Positions 23,915 to 32,944 are shown, numbered from the stretch's first letter. The stretch is 64,000 nt of DNA from an uncultured Saprospiraceae bacterium (GCA_937926205.1 CALEYL010000062.1:1-64000); one strand, 5' to 3'. Notes: generated from the letters alone by a model not told the origin. Numbers and translations are program-made.

Positions 23915-26314
23915 ATGCCCAAAGTAATTGATAGTCATTTATTGGACAGCATCCGCAAGCCGGATTTTCTGATAGACGAACTGTTTGACAAGCAATTGGA
24001 TCAGATCGAATCGGAGATGGGCAAACAAGCCAAAGGGCTGGGCAATAAAATTCTTTCCCTTTTTATTCAAAACGGCAATCGCGTTCAATTGTCGGAATCG
24101 GAAGTACTCCGCGAATTTTCAGTCAAAAAAAACATAGATACTCAATCTGTACGGCACCTTCTGGATTCCCTGAAACAGTCCGGGTTGCTGGAAACCACCC
24201 CCGGCGGAAACTATGAACTGGCCAACAACTTCATCGCTCAGCGCGCCTACCGGAAAATAGAATCCGACAACCGCATCCTGCGCAACATCATACTGACCAT
24301 TCAGGACCGGATGAGCCGGGGACAATTGCTCGATCAAAAATACTTCAACTACATGACTCCCATGCTCGACCAACTGGAGCTGAGCAGCGAAGAAATGGCG
24401 TTTGTTAATGAATCCCGGAAGGAGATTAGAAAGGAAAAGCGATTGTTTCGCATTCTTTTGATAGTGGTATTTTTGATGTTGGCTTCTTTGGCCAGTTGGG
24501 CTTATTATAGCTTTCTTGAAACAACAAAAAGCAATGCCGACCTTCTGGCTGCGAATAAGAAAATTAGCGATGCAGAAAAGGAAGCCCAGCGAAGTGCTAT
24601 AGACGCCCGGCAAAATGCAGAATTTGCTAAAGAAGCAGAGAAGGATGCACAACGGCAGAGAGCCAATGCCATCTCTCTGAAATACGCCGCTGACAGTCTG
24701 CGGCTTATGGCTGAAGGCAGCCGTGATTTGGCCATCAAAGAACGGGCCATCGCAGAATCCAATCGAATAAAAGCCGAACAGGAAGCCCTGCGCAGAGCCG
24801 CTCTGGAGCAGCGGGCCCGTGACAGCAGCGAGTTGTACAAAGCATTGCGCTCTCTTGCCCTCGTTAACGAAGCAGCTGCCAAATCAGAGCGCGACCGCGC
24901 ACAACGTCTCGGTAAAATTATCGTGTCCCGAAACGCAGCGGTGCGAACCCTTCAGATGGAGGACCGACGCCTCCGCGCGCTGGTAGCCATGGAAGCGTAC
25001 AACATCAACCGCCGGGACACCATAAACGGCAACCCCCTTCAGCCTGATATTTTTAAAAGTTTGTACACTGCTACCCAGGCGCTCAACCGGGGAATTCCCT
25101 TTTCCCAAACCAAACACAAAGGTGGGGTGCGCGCCATCGCATTTCACCCTACCCGAAATGTGTTTTATTCTACCGGAAGCGATGGTACTGTAAAGGAATG
25201 GCCGGTTTTGAACTGGAATACTGTAGGCACACCGCAGTTGGGCGAAGTCAAAACCCTGGAAGCTGTCGGAGGCGGGGTGCAAAACACCTTAGCTTTGAGC
25301 AAGGATGGAAAGCAGTTGCTCGTCGCCGGCGAACCCCCTTATTTTCAAATCGTCAATACCCGAAGCGGCGCCGTAGAAGCAAAGCTGCCGAAAAAGCCCG
25401 GTGAAGAGATTTTTCAAAGCGGATTCACCAACACGGGCGGGTTTTATGCCATGAGCCAAAAGCTGTTTTACCTCTGGAATCCCGGCAGTGAACCTAAAAC
25501 CTTTCCAAAAACACCTTCAAAAACAGGTGTTTTTATGCTCGATTTCCCGGGAAAGGGCGATTCCAGGCTTTGGGGGTTCTCCGGCATCTACGACACTTAC
25601 ACTTACGAAATGGACATATCCGGATTTAACGGAATCCGGGTTGATACTTTTGAGGACAACATCAGAGGAACACAAAAGGAAGTTGATTTTGGAAACATTA
25701 CCGCAGTGGCGATGAGAATCGCGGGCAATAAAACCTTTTTTGCCTATGGATTCAATACGGGCAGGTTGCTCATTGTTGAGGGGACAGACCGCAACAATCC
25801 ATTTCAAGCCGAAGAGAATCAAAACAAGCGCTTTAAACAACATCAGGCCGCCGTTTCAAAAATGGTTTTCAGCCCTAACGGAAGATGGCTGGCAGCAGCC
25901 AGTTACGACGGAACGGTAAGTTTGTGGGAAATGTCGCGCTACAACAGCGATGCCTCCTACCAGCCAACTGTGCTCGACGGCCACAATGCCTGGGTGATGT
26001 CGCTGGCTTTTTCCAACGACAGTCAGAATTTATTGGCCGGATGCCAGGATGGCAGCATTCATTTCTGGAACCTTAATCCGGAAAACTACGCGAAGCAACT
26101 GTGCATGGACCTGCATGGCGTCCTCGAAGATTCCAATGCAGACCGCAAACGCCTGGAAATCCTGCAGAAAAAATCCATACAGCAAACCGATTTTGACGAA
26201 CTAACCCTCGAAGAATACCGCCTCTATTTCGGCGAACCAGACCAACAGCGACTGCGTAATACCCTCAACAACGTTGGAACGGTGAGAGGTATTTCTGTTT
26301 GTACCTCACGTTGA
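23915..26314 (+). CDS. Winged-helix / transmembrane / coiled-coil / WD40 protein (STAND-like, no NTPase)
   Basis: A 799-residue protein. Residues 60-110 read as a winged helix (VLREFSVKK ... LLDSLKQSGLLETTPGG), residues 177-199 form one membrane helix, then comes a long Ala/Glu/Arg-rich coiled coil (about 205-335). From about 385 on there are WD40 repeats (GVRAIAFHPTRNVFYSTGSDG, VSKMVFSPNGRWLAAASYDG, VMSLAFSNDSQNLLAGCQDG). This is the order found in the C-terminal part of nSTAND1-WD40 proteins of Bacteroidota, but no P-loop or NTPase domain lies upstream. The frame opens at a TTG at 23819; I chose the first ATG. It may be a truncated STAND protein or a distinct membrane sensor. Confidence 0.75.
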   Translation: MPKVIDSHLLDSIRKPDFLIDELFDKQLDQIESEMGKQAKGLGNKILSLFIQNGNRVQLSESEVLREFSVKKNIDTQSVRHLLDSLKQSGLLETTPGGNYELANNFIAQRAYRKIESDNRILRNIILTIQDRMSRGQLLDQKYFNYMTPMLDQLELSSEEMAFVNESRKEIRKEKRLFRILLIVVFLMLASLASWAYYSFLETTKSNADLLAANKKISDAEKEAQRSAIDARQNAEFAKEAEKDAQRQRANAISLKYAADSLRLMAEGSRDLAIKERAIAESNRIKAEQEALRRAALEQRARDSSELYKALRSLALVNEAAAKSERDRAQRLGKIIVSRNAAVRTLQMEDRRLRALVAMEAYNINRRDTINGNPLQPDIFKSLYTATQALNRGIPFSQTKHKGGVRAIAFHPTRNVFYSTGSDGTVKEWPVLNWNTVGTPQLGEVKTLEAVGGGVQNTLALSKDGKQLLVAGEPPYFQIVNTRSGAVEAKLPKKPGEEIFQSGFTNTGGFYAMSQKLFYLWNPGSEPKTFPKTPSKTGVFMLDFPGKGDSRLWGFSGIYDTYTYEMDISGFNGIRVDTFEDNIRGTQKEVDFGNITAVAMRIAGNKTFFAYGFNTGRLLIVEGTDRNNPFQAEENQNKRFKQHQAAVSKMVFSPNGRWLAAASYDGTVSLWEMSRYNSDASYQPTVLDGHNAWVMSLAFSNDSQNLLAGCQDGSIHFWNLNPENYAKQLCMDLHGVLEDSNADRKRLEILQKKSIQQTDFDELTLEEYRLYFGEPDQQRLRNTLNNVGTVRGISVCTSR

Positions 26315-26649
26315 AGTTTTGTAACAGCTCACGTTGAAGCGCCCCTTTCTACAAGCCACGACCTCGGAGAGGTCTCCCCTTTGTAGCAAGATACCGGCAA
26401 TTTAAACGCCTTCCGACCTCGGAGAGGTCGTATATTTGTATCAAAAATATAGCACAAAAAAATCTACGGATATTATGAACGCCGTGCTATCGGTGCGACC
26501 TCTCCGAGGTCGCTTGGTACTTATTTCATTCACGGGTGCTACAAACGAGGGACCTCTCCGAGGTCCCCTCCAAAAACCAAGGTAAAATCGAAAATAGCAC
26601 ACAAAATTCACCTAAATTCAATCTTTGATTTGAACCCAAATATGAAACC
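26315..26649. other. REP cluster between the WD40 gene and the transposase remnant
   Basis: No gene is present. The 12-mer CTCACGTTGAAG is repeated at 26306 and 26328, across the WD40 stop. The rest is the nested REP structure and an AT-rich leader for the transposase remnant. Confidence 0.6.
26360..26565. repeat. Four REP palindromes forming a large inverted repeat (REPIN-like)
   Basis: GACCTCGGAGAGGTC occurs at 26360-26374 and 26415-26429, and in the opposite orientation at 26497-26511 and 26551-26565. Each is a 6-bp hairpin with a 3-base loop. Spacing within the pairs is 55 and 54 bases, and the flanks also match (TTTGTAGCA after the first, TGCTACAAA before the fourth). The two pairs thus form one long inverted repeat around a 65-base AT-rich loop. 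Confidence 0.9.
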
Positions 26650-27024
26650 ATGGCCGACGTATTTTCTCAACTCTACATCCAAACTGTTTTTGCGGTAAAA
26701 CATCGCCAAGCCCTTATTCGCCCGGAATGGGAAGAAAATTTATATAAATACATCACTGGAATTGTTCAAAACCGCGGACATAAAATGCTGGCAATTGGCG
26801 GCATGCCCGATCACATACACATTTTTTTTGGATTAAAACCCGCCGAGGCAATTTCCGACCTGGTGCGGGAAATCAAGAAAGCTTCTAATGATTACATCAA
26901 AGACGAGGGGTTTTCACCTTTCAAATTTGATTGGCAGGCGGGATATGGTGCATTTTCGTATAGCCGACCCTTATTAAAAAAACCGGCCTTTCCGCATCAG
27001 TTCAGCACGGCTTTTTACCTCTAA
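26650..27024 (+). pseudogene. Truncated REP-associated / IS200-like transposase (TnpA_REP, HUH type)
   Basis: A 124-residue ORF matching the N-terminal two thirds of the Y1 HUH transposase family: FAVKHRQALI, GGMPDHIHIFFGL with the HxH metal pair, and FKFDWQAGYGAFSYS. Full-length proteins are about 150 residues and carry the catalytic tyrosine in a C-terminal helix after GAFSYS. Here homology stops at SRP, and the last 17 codons read through the antisense strand of the adjoining response-regulator gene (51-bp overlap). The catalytic tyrosine helix is therefore missing and the protein is probably inactive. Four REP palindromes lie 85-290 bases upstream, as expected for this family. Confidence 0.8.
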
Positions 27025-27660
27025 TTTCCGATACACATTTTTGATGTGATAGCGAACGCCGTTGATGCTGATGCCCATGCGTTGTGCGATGTCTTCATAT
27101 TTCAAACCTTCCGTCAACAGCCGGACGACCAAAGATTCCTGCGGGGTAAGGGTAGCTTCCTGACCATCAACCTTGCTTCCCGAATTGAAATAACGAACAA
27201 TTCTTCTGGCAACCGATGGGCTGAGTAAGGAGCCTCTGTTTTCAAGGGTTTCCGTAATCCGTTCTTCCAGTTCGGGCGGCGAGAGCTCTTTCAGCAAATA
27301 GCCCGTTGCGCCATTGCAAATGGCTCTGAAAATGGTATCATAGTCGTCTACAGAAGTGTACATAACGATTTCAGCCTCCGGTTCCCGGGAACTAATAAGG
27401 GGAATCCCGTCGATGCCGGATTTATCATACAGCAGCAGGTCGAGCAACACCATGTGTATGTTAAAGAAATCGCGGTGAAATTTGATGAATTTTTCAACTG
27501 TATCTACTGCAAGCACACATTGGATATGCTTCGATTTTTCGAAGTAATCCGATAACAATTGCCTGGTATTCAAGTCATCTTCGATAATGGCAATATTATA
27601 TTTGTTCTGCCCTGGACTATTCATGCCTGTGGGCGCAGGTTCAGTATTGTTTGTAGCCAT
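26974..27660 (-). CDS. NarL/LuxR-type response regulator
   Basis: A 228-residue response regulator: receiver about 20-140 with acidic IIEDD, phosphoacceptor Asp in MVLLDLLLYD, the T/S in MYTSVDD and the Lys in YLLKELSP; then a LuxR/GerE helix-turn-helix (about 165-225, LTPQESLVVRLLTEGLKYEDIAQRM and VRYHIKNVYRKLEVKSRAEL). All key residues are present. It lies 164 bases downstream of the sensor kinase on the same strand and is its obvious partner. Its 3' end overlaps the transposase remnant, but the helix-turn-helix is complete. Confidence 0.92.
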   Translation of the reverse strand: MATNNTEPAPTGMNSPGQNKYNIAIIEDDLNTRQLLSDYFEKSKHIQCVLAVDTVEKFIKFHRDFFNIHMVLLDLLLYDKSGIDGIPLISSREPEAEIVMYTSVDDYDTIFRAICNGATGYLLKELSPPELEERITETLENRGSLLSPSVARRIVRYFNSGSKVDGQEATLTPQESLVVRLLTEGLKYEDIAQRMGISINGVRYHIKNVYRKLEVKSRAELMRKGRFF

Positions 27661-27824
27661 AACTTGGGTTTTTGTAAACTTGAATCAAATAAAAATCTAT
27701 TCATCAAACATTATCAGGCATTCCGGAACAACAACTGCCTTATTTTGTCAACATACTTAAAACAGAAAAGATGTCCGGTCAAACATTCTTTATTGCTTTT
27801 GGTTCTTGTATTCTGATCGTTTTT

Positions 27825-30800
27825 TCAAAAAGGCATCCATATCGAAATCTTCTGTAAGTTCGCTTCTTCGAACCATTCCAATTTGCCTTTTATCGTTTGT
27901 ATCCGGGCGTCCATACTTTCCCTTCCTATGTGCTCCTTTGAAACATTGCCATCCCGCTGGCCTTCATGTCTGTTTATAATACGAATGCACAACTGATGTT
28001 TATTTTCCCCGAATTCAATATTAAGAGATTCCGATACGGTATGTTTGGCAGCATTGGTCAGAACTTCCTGAAAAATCATCAAAGCGTGGTGCTTGGCAAC
28101 CGGGGCAATAGTGGCCTCCAAAGAACTGATGTTTTCGTTGATGTTCAGTTCCTTTACCAATGGGCGAATCGTGTTTTCTGCAAAATCGATCATTCGGTCC
28201 ACCAGATTTGGCAGTCGGTCATTTTTAGGGTCAAATGCCCAAATGAAGTCGCGCATGGCGCCATAAGCATTTTTGCTAATGGCATTGAATTGGTCCAGCA
28301 GGGCATTGAGGTCGGCCTTTTCGGTTTGCGGGGAGGTGATTTTTGTAGCCATTGCCCGCAAGGCATAAAGCCTGCTTCCCAGGTCGTCGTGCAGGTCATT
28401 GACGATACGGCTGCGCATGTTGTATTCCTGATGGATTTGCCATATTCGAAGCCAATAAAGGCCGTACAATAAGGCTATAACCAGCACTGCCATGAATCCG
28501 CGAAACGCCCAGGTTTGGTAGTAATGCGGCAATTTGTTGATGGTAATCCTGAATGGCATGCCCCACCGGCCTGCCGGAGTGAGCGCCTGAACGCGTAATT
28601 TGTAAGGTCCGGGCGCCAGGTTTCTCAGGATAAGCTTACTGAAAGCATCTGAGTACTGCCAATCCTCATAAAGCCCGGAAATGATATAGCGATATTTAAC
28701 TTTTTCTGCGTCAAATACTTCATTGGAAAAAAACCGGATTTCAAGATAAGTTTCAGATGCCGGGATCTCAACTGTCTCATTTTCCGCAGGAAACCACTCA
28801 GCAGGTCCATTGCCCCGGCCTTTACCGGGAAGGTCAATGGTGAGAGAAGCCCTTATTGGCGGGATTGAAAAATTCAATTTCGAAGGATTGAAATAGGTAA
28901 TGCCGTTGACTCCTCCAAAATAAAGGTCGCCATCTTTGGCCTGATACCGGGCGCCGGTATTAAATTCATTATCGGCCAGCCCGTCTTCCTGATAATAATT
29001 ATTGAATACCCCCCTGCCCGGGCGCAAACAGCTCAGTCCGTTTTGGGTGCCAATCCATAATAAGGAATCATGGTGGCTGCCAAGAATGCTGAATACCACA
29101 TTGTGGGCCAATCCATCGTTCGTGGTATACCACGTTAATTTTCCGGAATCTACCGTTAAGACAGCCAGCCCTTCACCGTCTGTACCCAACCATAACTGCC
29201 CTTTCCGGTCTTCGTATAGTGCATTGATTTTAAGGCCTCTAAGCATAGATGGTATGGATGAAGTATCCGGAACCACCACTCGGTTTGGTCGCGGAATTAC
29301 CCGATATAAACCTTCCTCTGTAGCAAGCCAGAGCCAACCATTTTTTGCCTGCAAAAGCGCCTTAACAACCGTCTCCCGACGCGGTTGGCCATAAGGTAAA
29401 AGAGCAGATTTTTGCAGGATTCGGCCATCAGGAACTTGAAGGCAATACAATTGTTCAAGTGCCGGGGCTATCCAAACGGCACTGTCGGAACGGGCAAAAT
29501 CAGCAGCGAATGATATGGTGGGCGCGAGAGTTGGAGGAGGACAAAGGCGGTTATTTTTATTATCGAACAAGGACAATCCGTTGAAGCGTTCCAGCGACAT
29601 CCAGAAGCTATCCCTGCCAACAGGCATGATATCCAATACTGTTTTGATATCAGGCATCTTATGAACGTGGTTGCCAGCTGGGTCGTATTTGAACAAACCA
29701 TCGTACGTACCAACCAACAGGTTTCCTGCTCCATCTTCCAAAATAGAGCGAACACTTGTGTTTTGTAAAAAATCGAGTTGCCTGAAAACTGATTTCCGGG
29801 TTTCCCTGATCATAAAAACACCAATATTGGTTCCCAGCCAGTAAACACCCCGGTTATCTTTCACAGACAACCTGAGGTTAACGCCCCTCATGGAGTGCGG
29901 CAATGTCGATTCATCCATTTTGCTCAGGTACCGCTGCACAGCCCCCCAGGGAAGAAATACATCTGAAAAGGTTTCATCGCCTTTTCGTTCGAATTGTTTT
30001 TTTTCGTGGTTGATCTGTAAGCGTAAACCGACAGCAGTATTCCAAAACAGGGTCATTGAATCGCCCAGGCAGTTCAAAATACTATAGGATTGTTTGTTGA
30101 AAACTGCAGGCGGATTGCTGGTGTCACCGTCTTTATAGATCAAAAAATTCAGGGACTCCAACCGATTGTTGCGAATGGCAAGTAAACCCAGATCCAGGCT
30201 ACTCGTTTTTAAGTAGAGGGTACTGTCTTTTTTTGAATAGCACATGCTTCTGATGGTTGGGGCATACCCTTCAGGCAAACGAAACCAGACACTCAGTTTT
30301 CCCTGATTATAGCTATAGACCACCGAACCGAAAAGTAAAAACAGCCTGCCATCCGGCAGCCGTTCCATCATACAATTGGTTTGCTGAGCGACCGAATCCG
30401 GAAAACCCAGCGGTAGTACCGAAATCAAACGCCGCCGGGAAGGATCCAAAGCGACCAGACCTGCGTCGGTACACAGCAAAAGGTTATGTGCTTTGTCTTC
30501 AGCAACGCTCCGGATATCGGAAGAAGGCAACCTTACCGTACTACCTTCCAAATTGCTGTAGATGATTATCTGACGGCCATCATACCGGTTCAATCCATTG
30601 GCTGTGGCTATCCAGAATACCCCCCGATGATCCTGATAAACATCTTTTACATCACGGGAACTTAAGCCTTCTTTCAGTCCCAGGTACCGGACTCTGTAGC
30701 GTGCATCTATCTGTCCGGAAGTCTGCCCTACAATTGAAGAAACAAAAAGCATAGCCCCAAGCAGCAGCCCCCATCGCCGGAAGGGCGACCTTAACTTCAT
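27825..30800 (-). CDS. Sensor histidine kinase with two-component beta-propeller and Y_Y_Y domain
   Basis: A 991-residue membrane sensor: signal peptide (1-26), periplasmic Reg_prop beta-propeller repeats (about 30-680; GLNRYDG, GVFMIRET, GLYRVIPRP, WLGTDGEGLAVL), a Y_Y_Y domain (KYRYIISGLYEDW...LRNLAPGPYKLRVQA), one membrane helix (FMAVLVIALLYGLYW) and a HisKA_3/HATPase module with the phosphorylatable His in NDLHDDLGSRL, an N box (EVLTNAAKH) and a GRESMDAR G box. In Bacteroidota such kinases sense extracellular compounds, often glycans. I start at 30800 rather than 30872 because it opens the signal peptide. It precedes the response-regulator gene. Confidence 0.93.
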   Translation of the reverse strand: MKLRSPFRRWGLLLGAMLFVSSIVGQTSGQIDARYRVRYLGLKEGLSSRDVKDVYQDHRGVFWIATANGLNRYDGRQIIIYSNLEGSTVRLPSSDIRSVAEDKAHNLLLCTDAGLVALDPSRRRLISVLPLGFPDSVAQQTNCMMERLPDGRLFLLFGSVVYSYNQGKLSVWFRLPEGYAPTIRSMCYSKKDSTLYLKTSSLDLGLLAIRNNRLESLNFLIYKDGDTSNPPAVFNKQSYSILNCLGDSMTLFWNTAVGLRLQINHEKKQFERKGDETFSDVFLPWGAVQRYLSKMDESTLPHSMRGVNLRLSVKDNRGVYWLGTNIGVFMIRETRKSVFRQLDFLQNTSVRSILEDGAGNLLVGTYDGLFKYDPAGNHVHKMPDIKTVLDIMPVGRDSFWMSLERFNGLSLFDNKNNRLCPPPTLAPTISFAADFARSDSAVWIAPALEQLYCLQVPDGRILQKSALLPYGQPRRETVVKALLQAKNGWLWLATEEGLYRVIPRPNRVVVPDTSSIPSMLRGLKINALYEDRKGQLWLGTDGEGLAVLTVDSGKLTWYTTNDGLAHNVVFSILGSHHDSLLWIGTQNGLSCLRPGRGVFNNYYQEDGLADNEFNTGARYQAKDGDLYFGGVNGITYFNPSKLNFSIPPIRASLTIDLPGKGRGNGPAEWFPAENETVEIPASETYLEIRFFSNEVFDAEKVKYRYIISGLYEDWQYSDAFSKLILRNLAPGPYKLRVQALTPAGRWGMPFRITINKLPHYYQTWAFRGFMAVLVIALLYGLYWLRIWQIHQEYNMRSRIVNDLHDDLGSRLYALRAMATKITSPQTEKADLNALLDQFNAISKNAYGAMRDFIWAFDPKNDRLPNLVDRMIDFAENTIRPLVKELNINENISSLEATIAPVAKHHALMIFQEVLTNAAKHTVSESLNIEFGENKHQLCIRIINRHEGQRDGNVSKEHIGRESMDARIQTIKGKLEWFEEANLQKISIWMPF

Positions 30801-30841
30801 AACAGTAGCAAAAAATGCTGGCATAAGGGGTGGTTTGATGT

Positions 30842-30861
30842 ACAATATCGCATAATATTGT
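30842..30861. promoter_or_regulatory. Palindrome upstream of the sensor kinase, possible operator
   Basis: ACAATAT and ATATTGT are separated by six bases, 42-61 bases upstream of the kinase ATG on the minus strand. Confidence 0.35.
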
Positions 30862-31096
30862 CCATCTGTCACTATTTATAGCCAAATAATTTAAGGCTTT
30901 ATGCCTAATAAAGAAAGATTTTTTTTACATGGCCATGTAGGAATCACCTTACATGATCATGTTGTCAATTGATTTAATTAGCACATAATGATGGTATTAG
31001 AAGCTCAATACCCCCTAATTTCATGCATAAATTATCTTAATTTGCAGGTAAGAACAAACACTATTAAACACATTACTCCATTTATCTGGTATTTCA

Positions 31097-31198
31097 TTGA
31101 CCTGGCTTTAAGTTTTTTAAGTCAAAAACGCTGCGTTTGAGTTTCTCTGATTGATTTTTTAAAACGCCATTTTTTCTTACTCCTTAAAGCCAGATCAA
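31097..31198. repeat. 102-bp element with 16-bp terminal inverted repeats (MITE-like)
   Basis: TTGACCTGGCTTTAAG at 31097-31112 faces CTTAAAGCCAGATCAA at 31183-31198 with a single mismatch. The interior is T-rich, has no ORF and repeats TTTTTTAA. Size and ends suit a miniature inverted-repeat element; no target duplication is obvious. Confidence 0.6.
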
Positions 31199-31474
31199 TA
31201 ACATCTATTTTCTTTTAGATAAGCACAAAACTTCAAGAAAATATGGTCTTTATATAGGCTGTGCCCTTTGCAGCAATTAATCGGATTTTGGTAACTCCTT
31301 ATACAACAAGCAGGCAAGATTACCAATGAATTGATTCCGTAGACATTTCTACCCCTGAATACTCCGGAATCTCCGATTAACAAACCATTCAGAAAAGACA
31401 GAAATGCTGTCTTTCGTTTCTTTTCATTTGGCTTGTTCAAGAATAATATTTTTCGAAGCAAAACTTGATTTTAT

Positions 31475-31504
31475 GAGCCGGGCTGAAGTCCGGCTCTTTT
31501 TTTT
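31475..31504 (+). terminator. Rho-independent terminator without an upstream gene
   Basis: GAGCCGG pairs with CCGGCTC around an 8-base loop and is followed by eight T on the plus strand only. The nearest plus-strand gene upstream ends more than 4 kb away, which implies an unannotated plus-strand transcript in 30870-31475. Confidence 0.75.
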
Positions 31505-31567
31505 GCAGGTCTGAAAACCTGATAGGTCTGGACGCGTGAGGGATGGAAGCGGTATGGCCCCGACCAC

Positions 31568-31652
31568 TTCGACTCCGCTCAGTGGCCGGCAGTTTCGACT
31601 CCGCTCAGTGGCCGGCAGTTTCGACTCCGCTCAGTGGCCGGCAGTTTCGACT
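31568..31652. repeat. 26-bp tandem repeat, 3.3 copies
   Basis: The unit TTCGACTCCGCTCAGTGGCC plus GGCAGT starts at 31568, 31594 and 31620, with a partial copy from 31646. Copies are identical. It lies about 130 bases upstream of the next gene. Confidence 0.9.
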
Positions 31653-31780
31653 GGTAGTTGTAAAATCATTAGGATGCTTTCGCGATACGTTGTAATTTTC
31701 CGGAAAGTATAAAAAAGCGCTTCGTTCTGTGGGCTGAAATGCGAAGCGTCCATTTTGCGTTATTTACCTAAAGCGAACCC

Positions 31781-32905
31781 ATGATGTACCGGATTTTGGC
31801 AAAAACGTGGCCTTTCAGCTTATTACTCACAGCACTGTTGCTTTCTTCAACACTGGCAGCGCAACGGGTATCGAACTGTGAGCAAAATTACCGCATCGCG
31901 CTTAATGATTTTAATGCCGGAAAATTAGAACAGGTCATTGTCGGCTTGTCGGAATGTGCGGACAACAAGAACAATTCACGCCCGCTGAGGCGGAGCATAC
32001 TGTCGTTGCTGGCAACGGTTTATACGTATTTAGACGAGGATGAAAACGCTGAAAAGATCTATCTGGACCTTTTGTATATGGATCCTTTTCATTCGCCGGG
32101 AACGGACGCGCCGGAGTTGTCTTATCTGGCTGATCGCTTTGTTACTTTCCCCAAATTTTCATTTTACGTATTTGGAGGTCCTTATCTGAATGTCAAGCCG
32201 GATGTGGCCAGGGCATTCGCAGCTCCGGAGGTTACCGTGCGGGATATTTCTTACCGTCGCAATGGCGAAGATCCGGCCGGCGCGGCATTTGGATTTACGG
32301 CGAGCGTTAATTTACTGCTCCCGCAATTGGATCTGGGTATTGGATATACTTTTTCCACCCTGAGTTTCCGCTATAAGGCACAACTGGACAATGCCCTGCG
32401 TGCTGATGGCGCGCGGGGAAGTGCGCAGCTTACTTTTTTTGAACAACACCGCTGGTCGCAAATTCCGATTTTTCTGAACTACCGTTTTTCCCGGTCAAAT
32501 CAGTTAGAGAGCACTCAATTGGTACCCAATCTCTATGCTGGGATTTCCCTCGACCGCATGCATTCGGCTTCTGCCAGACTGAATGCGCCAACGATCCGCT
32601 TTGAACAGCCGGAGGAAGAGACCTCCGCGGGATTCATAGCACTGAAAGATTTTCGCAATAACATCAACACTTCTTTTATTGCGGGTGCGGGGATTAAATT
32701 GCACCGGCGCGGCTTTTTTTTCGGCATTGATTTACAATATTCGCGAACACTGCGCAACCTAACGGATACAAAATCCCGTTATTCCAACCCCCTCTTGCTG
32801 GAGACTTTCAACTATGTTGACAGCGATTTCAGGCTGAACAGTTTTTGTATTCGGGCAGGAGTTGGTTGTTTTTTGTTTAAGTCGAAGCGGAAATATGCCC
32901 CTTAA
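31781..32905 (+). CDS. Outer-membrane beta-barrel protein with N-terminal TPR-like domain
   Basis: A 374-residue protein: signal peptide (1-27, ending LAAQ), a helical, TPR-like segment (about 30-110; CEQNYRIALNDFNAGKLEQVIVGL ... AEKIYLDLLYMDPFH) and an outer-membrane barrel (about 125-370) with alternating strands and repeated aromatic girdle residues. The same build occurs in many Bacteroidota surface proteins of unknown role. It ends 64 bases before the cmk start; cmk has its own promoter in between. Confidence 0.72.
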   Translation: MMYRILAKTWPFSLLLTALLLSSTLAAQRVSNCEQNYRIALNDFNAGKLEQVIVGLSECADNKNNSRPLRRSILSLLATVYTYLDEDENAEKIYLDLLYMDPFHSPGTDAPELSYLADRFVTFPKFSFYVFGGPYLNVKPDVARAFAAPEVTVRDISYRRNGEDPAGAAFGFTASVNLLLPQLDLGIGYTFSTLSFRYKAQLDNALRADGARGSAQLTFFEQHRWSQIPIFLNYRFSRSNQLESTQLVPNLYAGISLDRMHSASARLNAPTIRFEQPEEETSAGFIALKDFRNNINTSFIAGAGIKLHRRGFFFGIDLQYSRTLRNLTDTKSRYSNPLLLETFNYVDSDFRLNSFCIRAGVGCFLFKSKRKYAP

Positions 32906-32944
32906 GCAGCGTGTTTTCGGCTTTAATAAAGCCGCATCGTTTAT

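Larger units (their letters stand above)
30801..31780. other. AT-rich gene desert of about 980 bases
   Basis: No gene was supported on either strand. The region holds a palindrome near the kinase start, an inverted-repeat element (31097-31198), an intrinsic terminator (31475-31504) with no gene before it, and a 26-bp tandem repeat (31568-31652). Bases 30870-31470 are AT-rich and could hold a small RNA. Confidence 0.6.

Noticed and set aside
26360..26565. REP palindromes as a CRISPR or att site
   Set aside because: Irregular orientation and spacing with matching flanks fit a REP inverted pair better; no integrase or cas genes.
31195..31461. 88-codon minus-strand frame in the gene desert
   Set aside because: AT-rich, no family likeness, and it overlaps a MITE-like end; I could not support it as a gene.
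31568..31652. Possible CRISPR array
   Set aside because: Units are contiguous 26-bp repeats without spacers, and no cas genes lie nearby.
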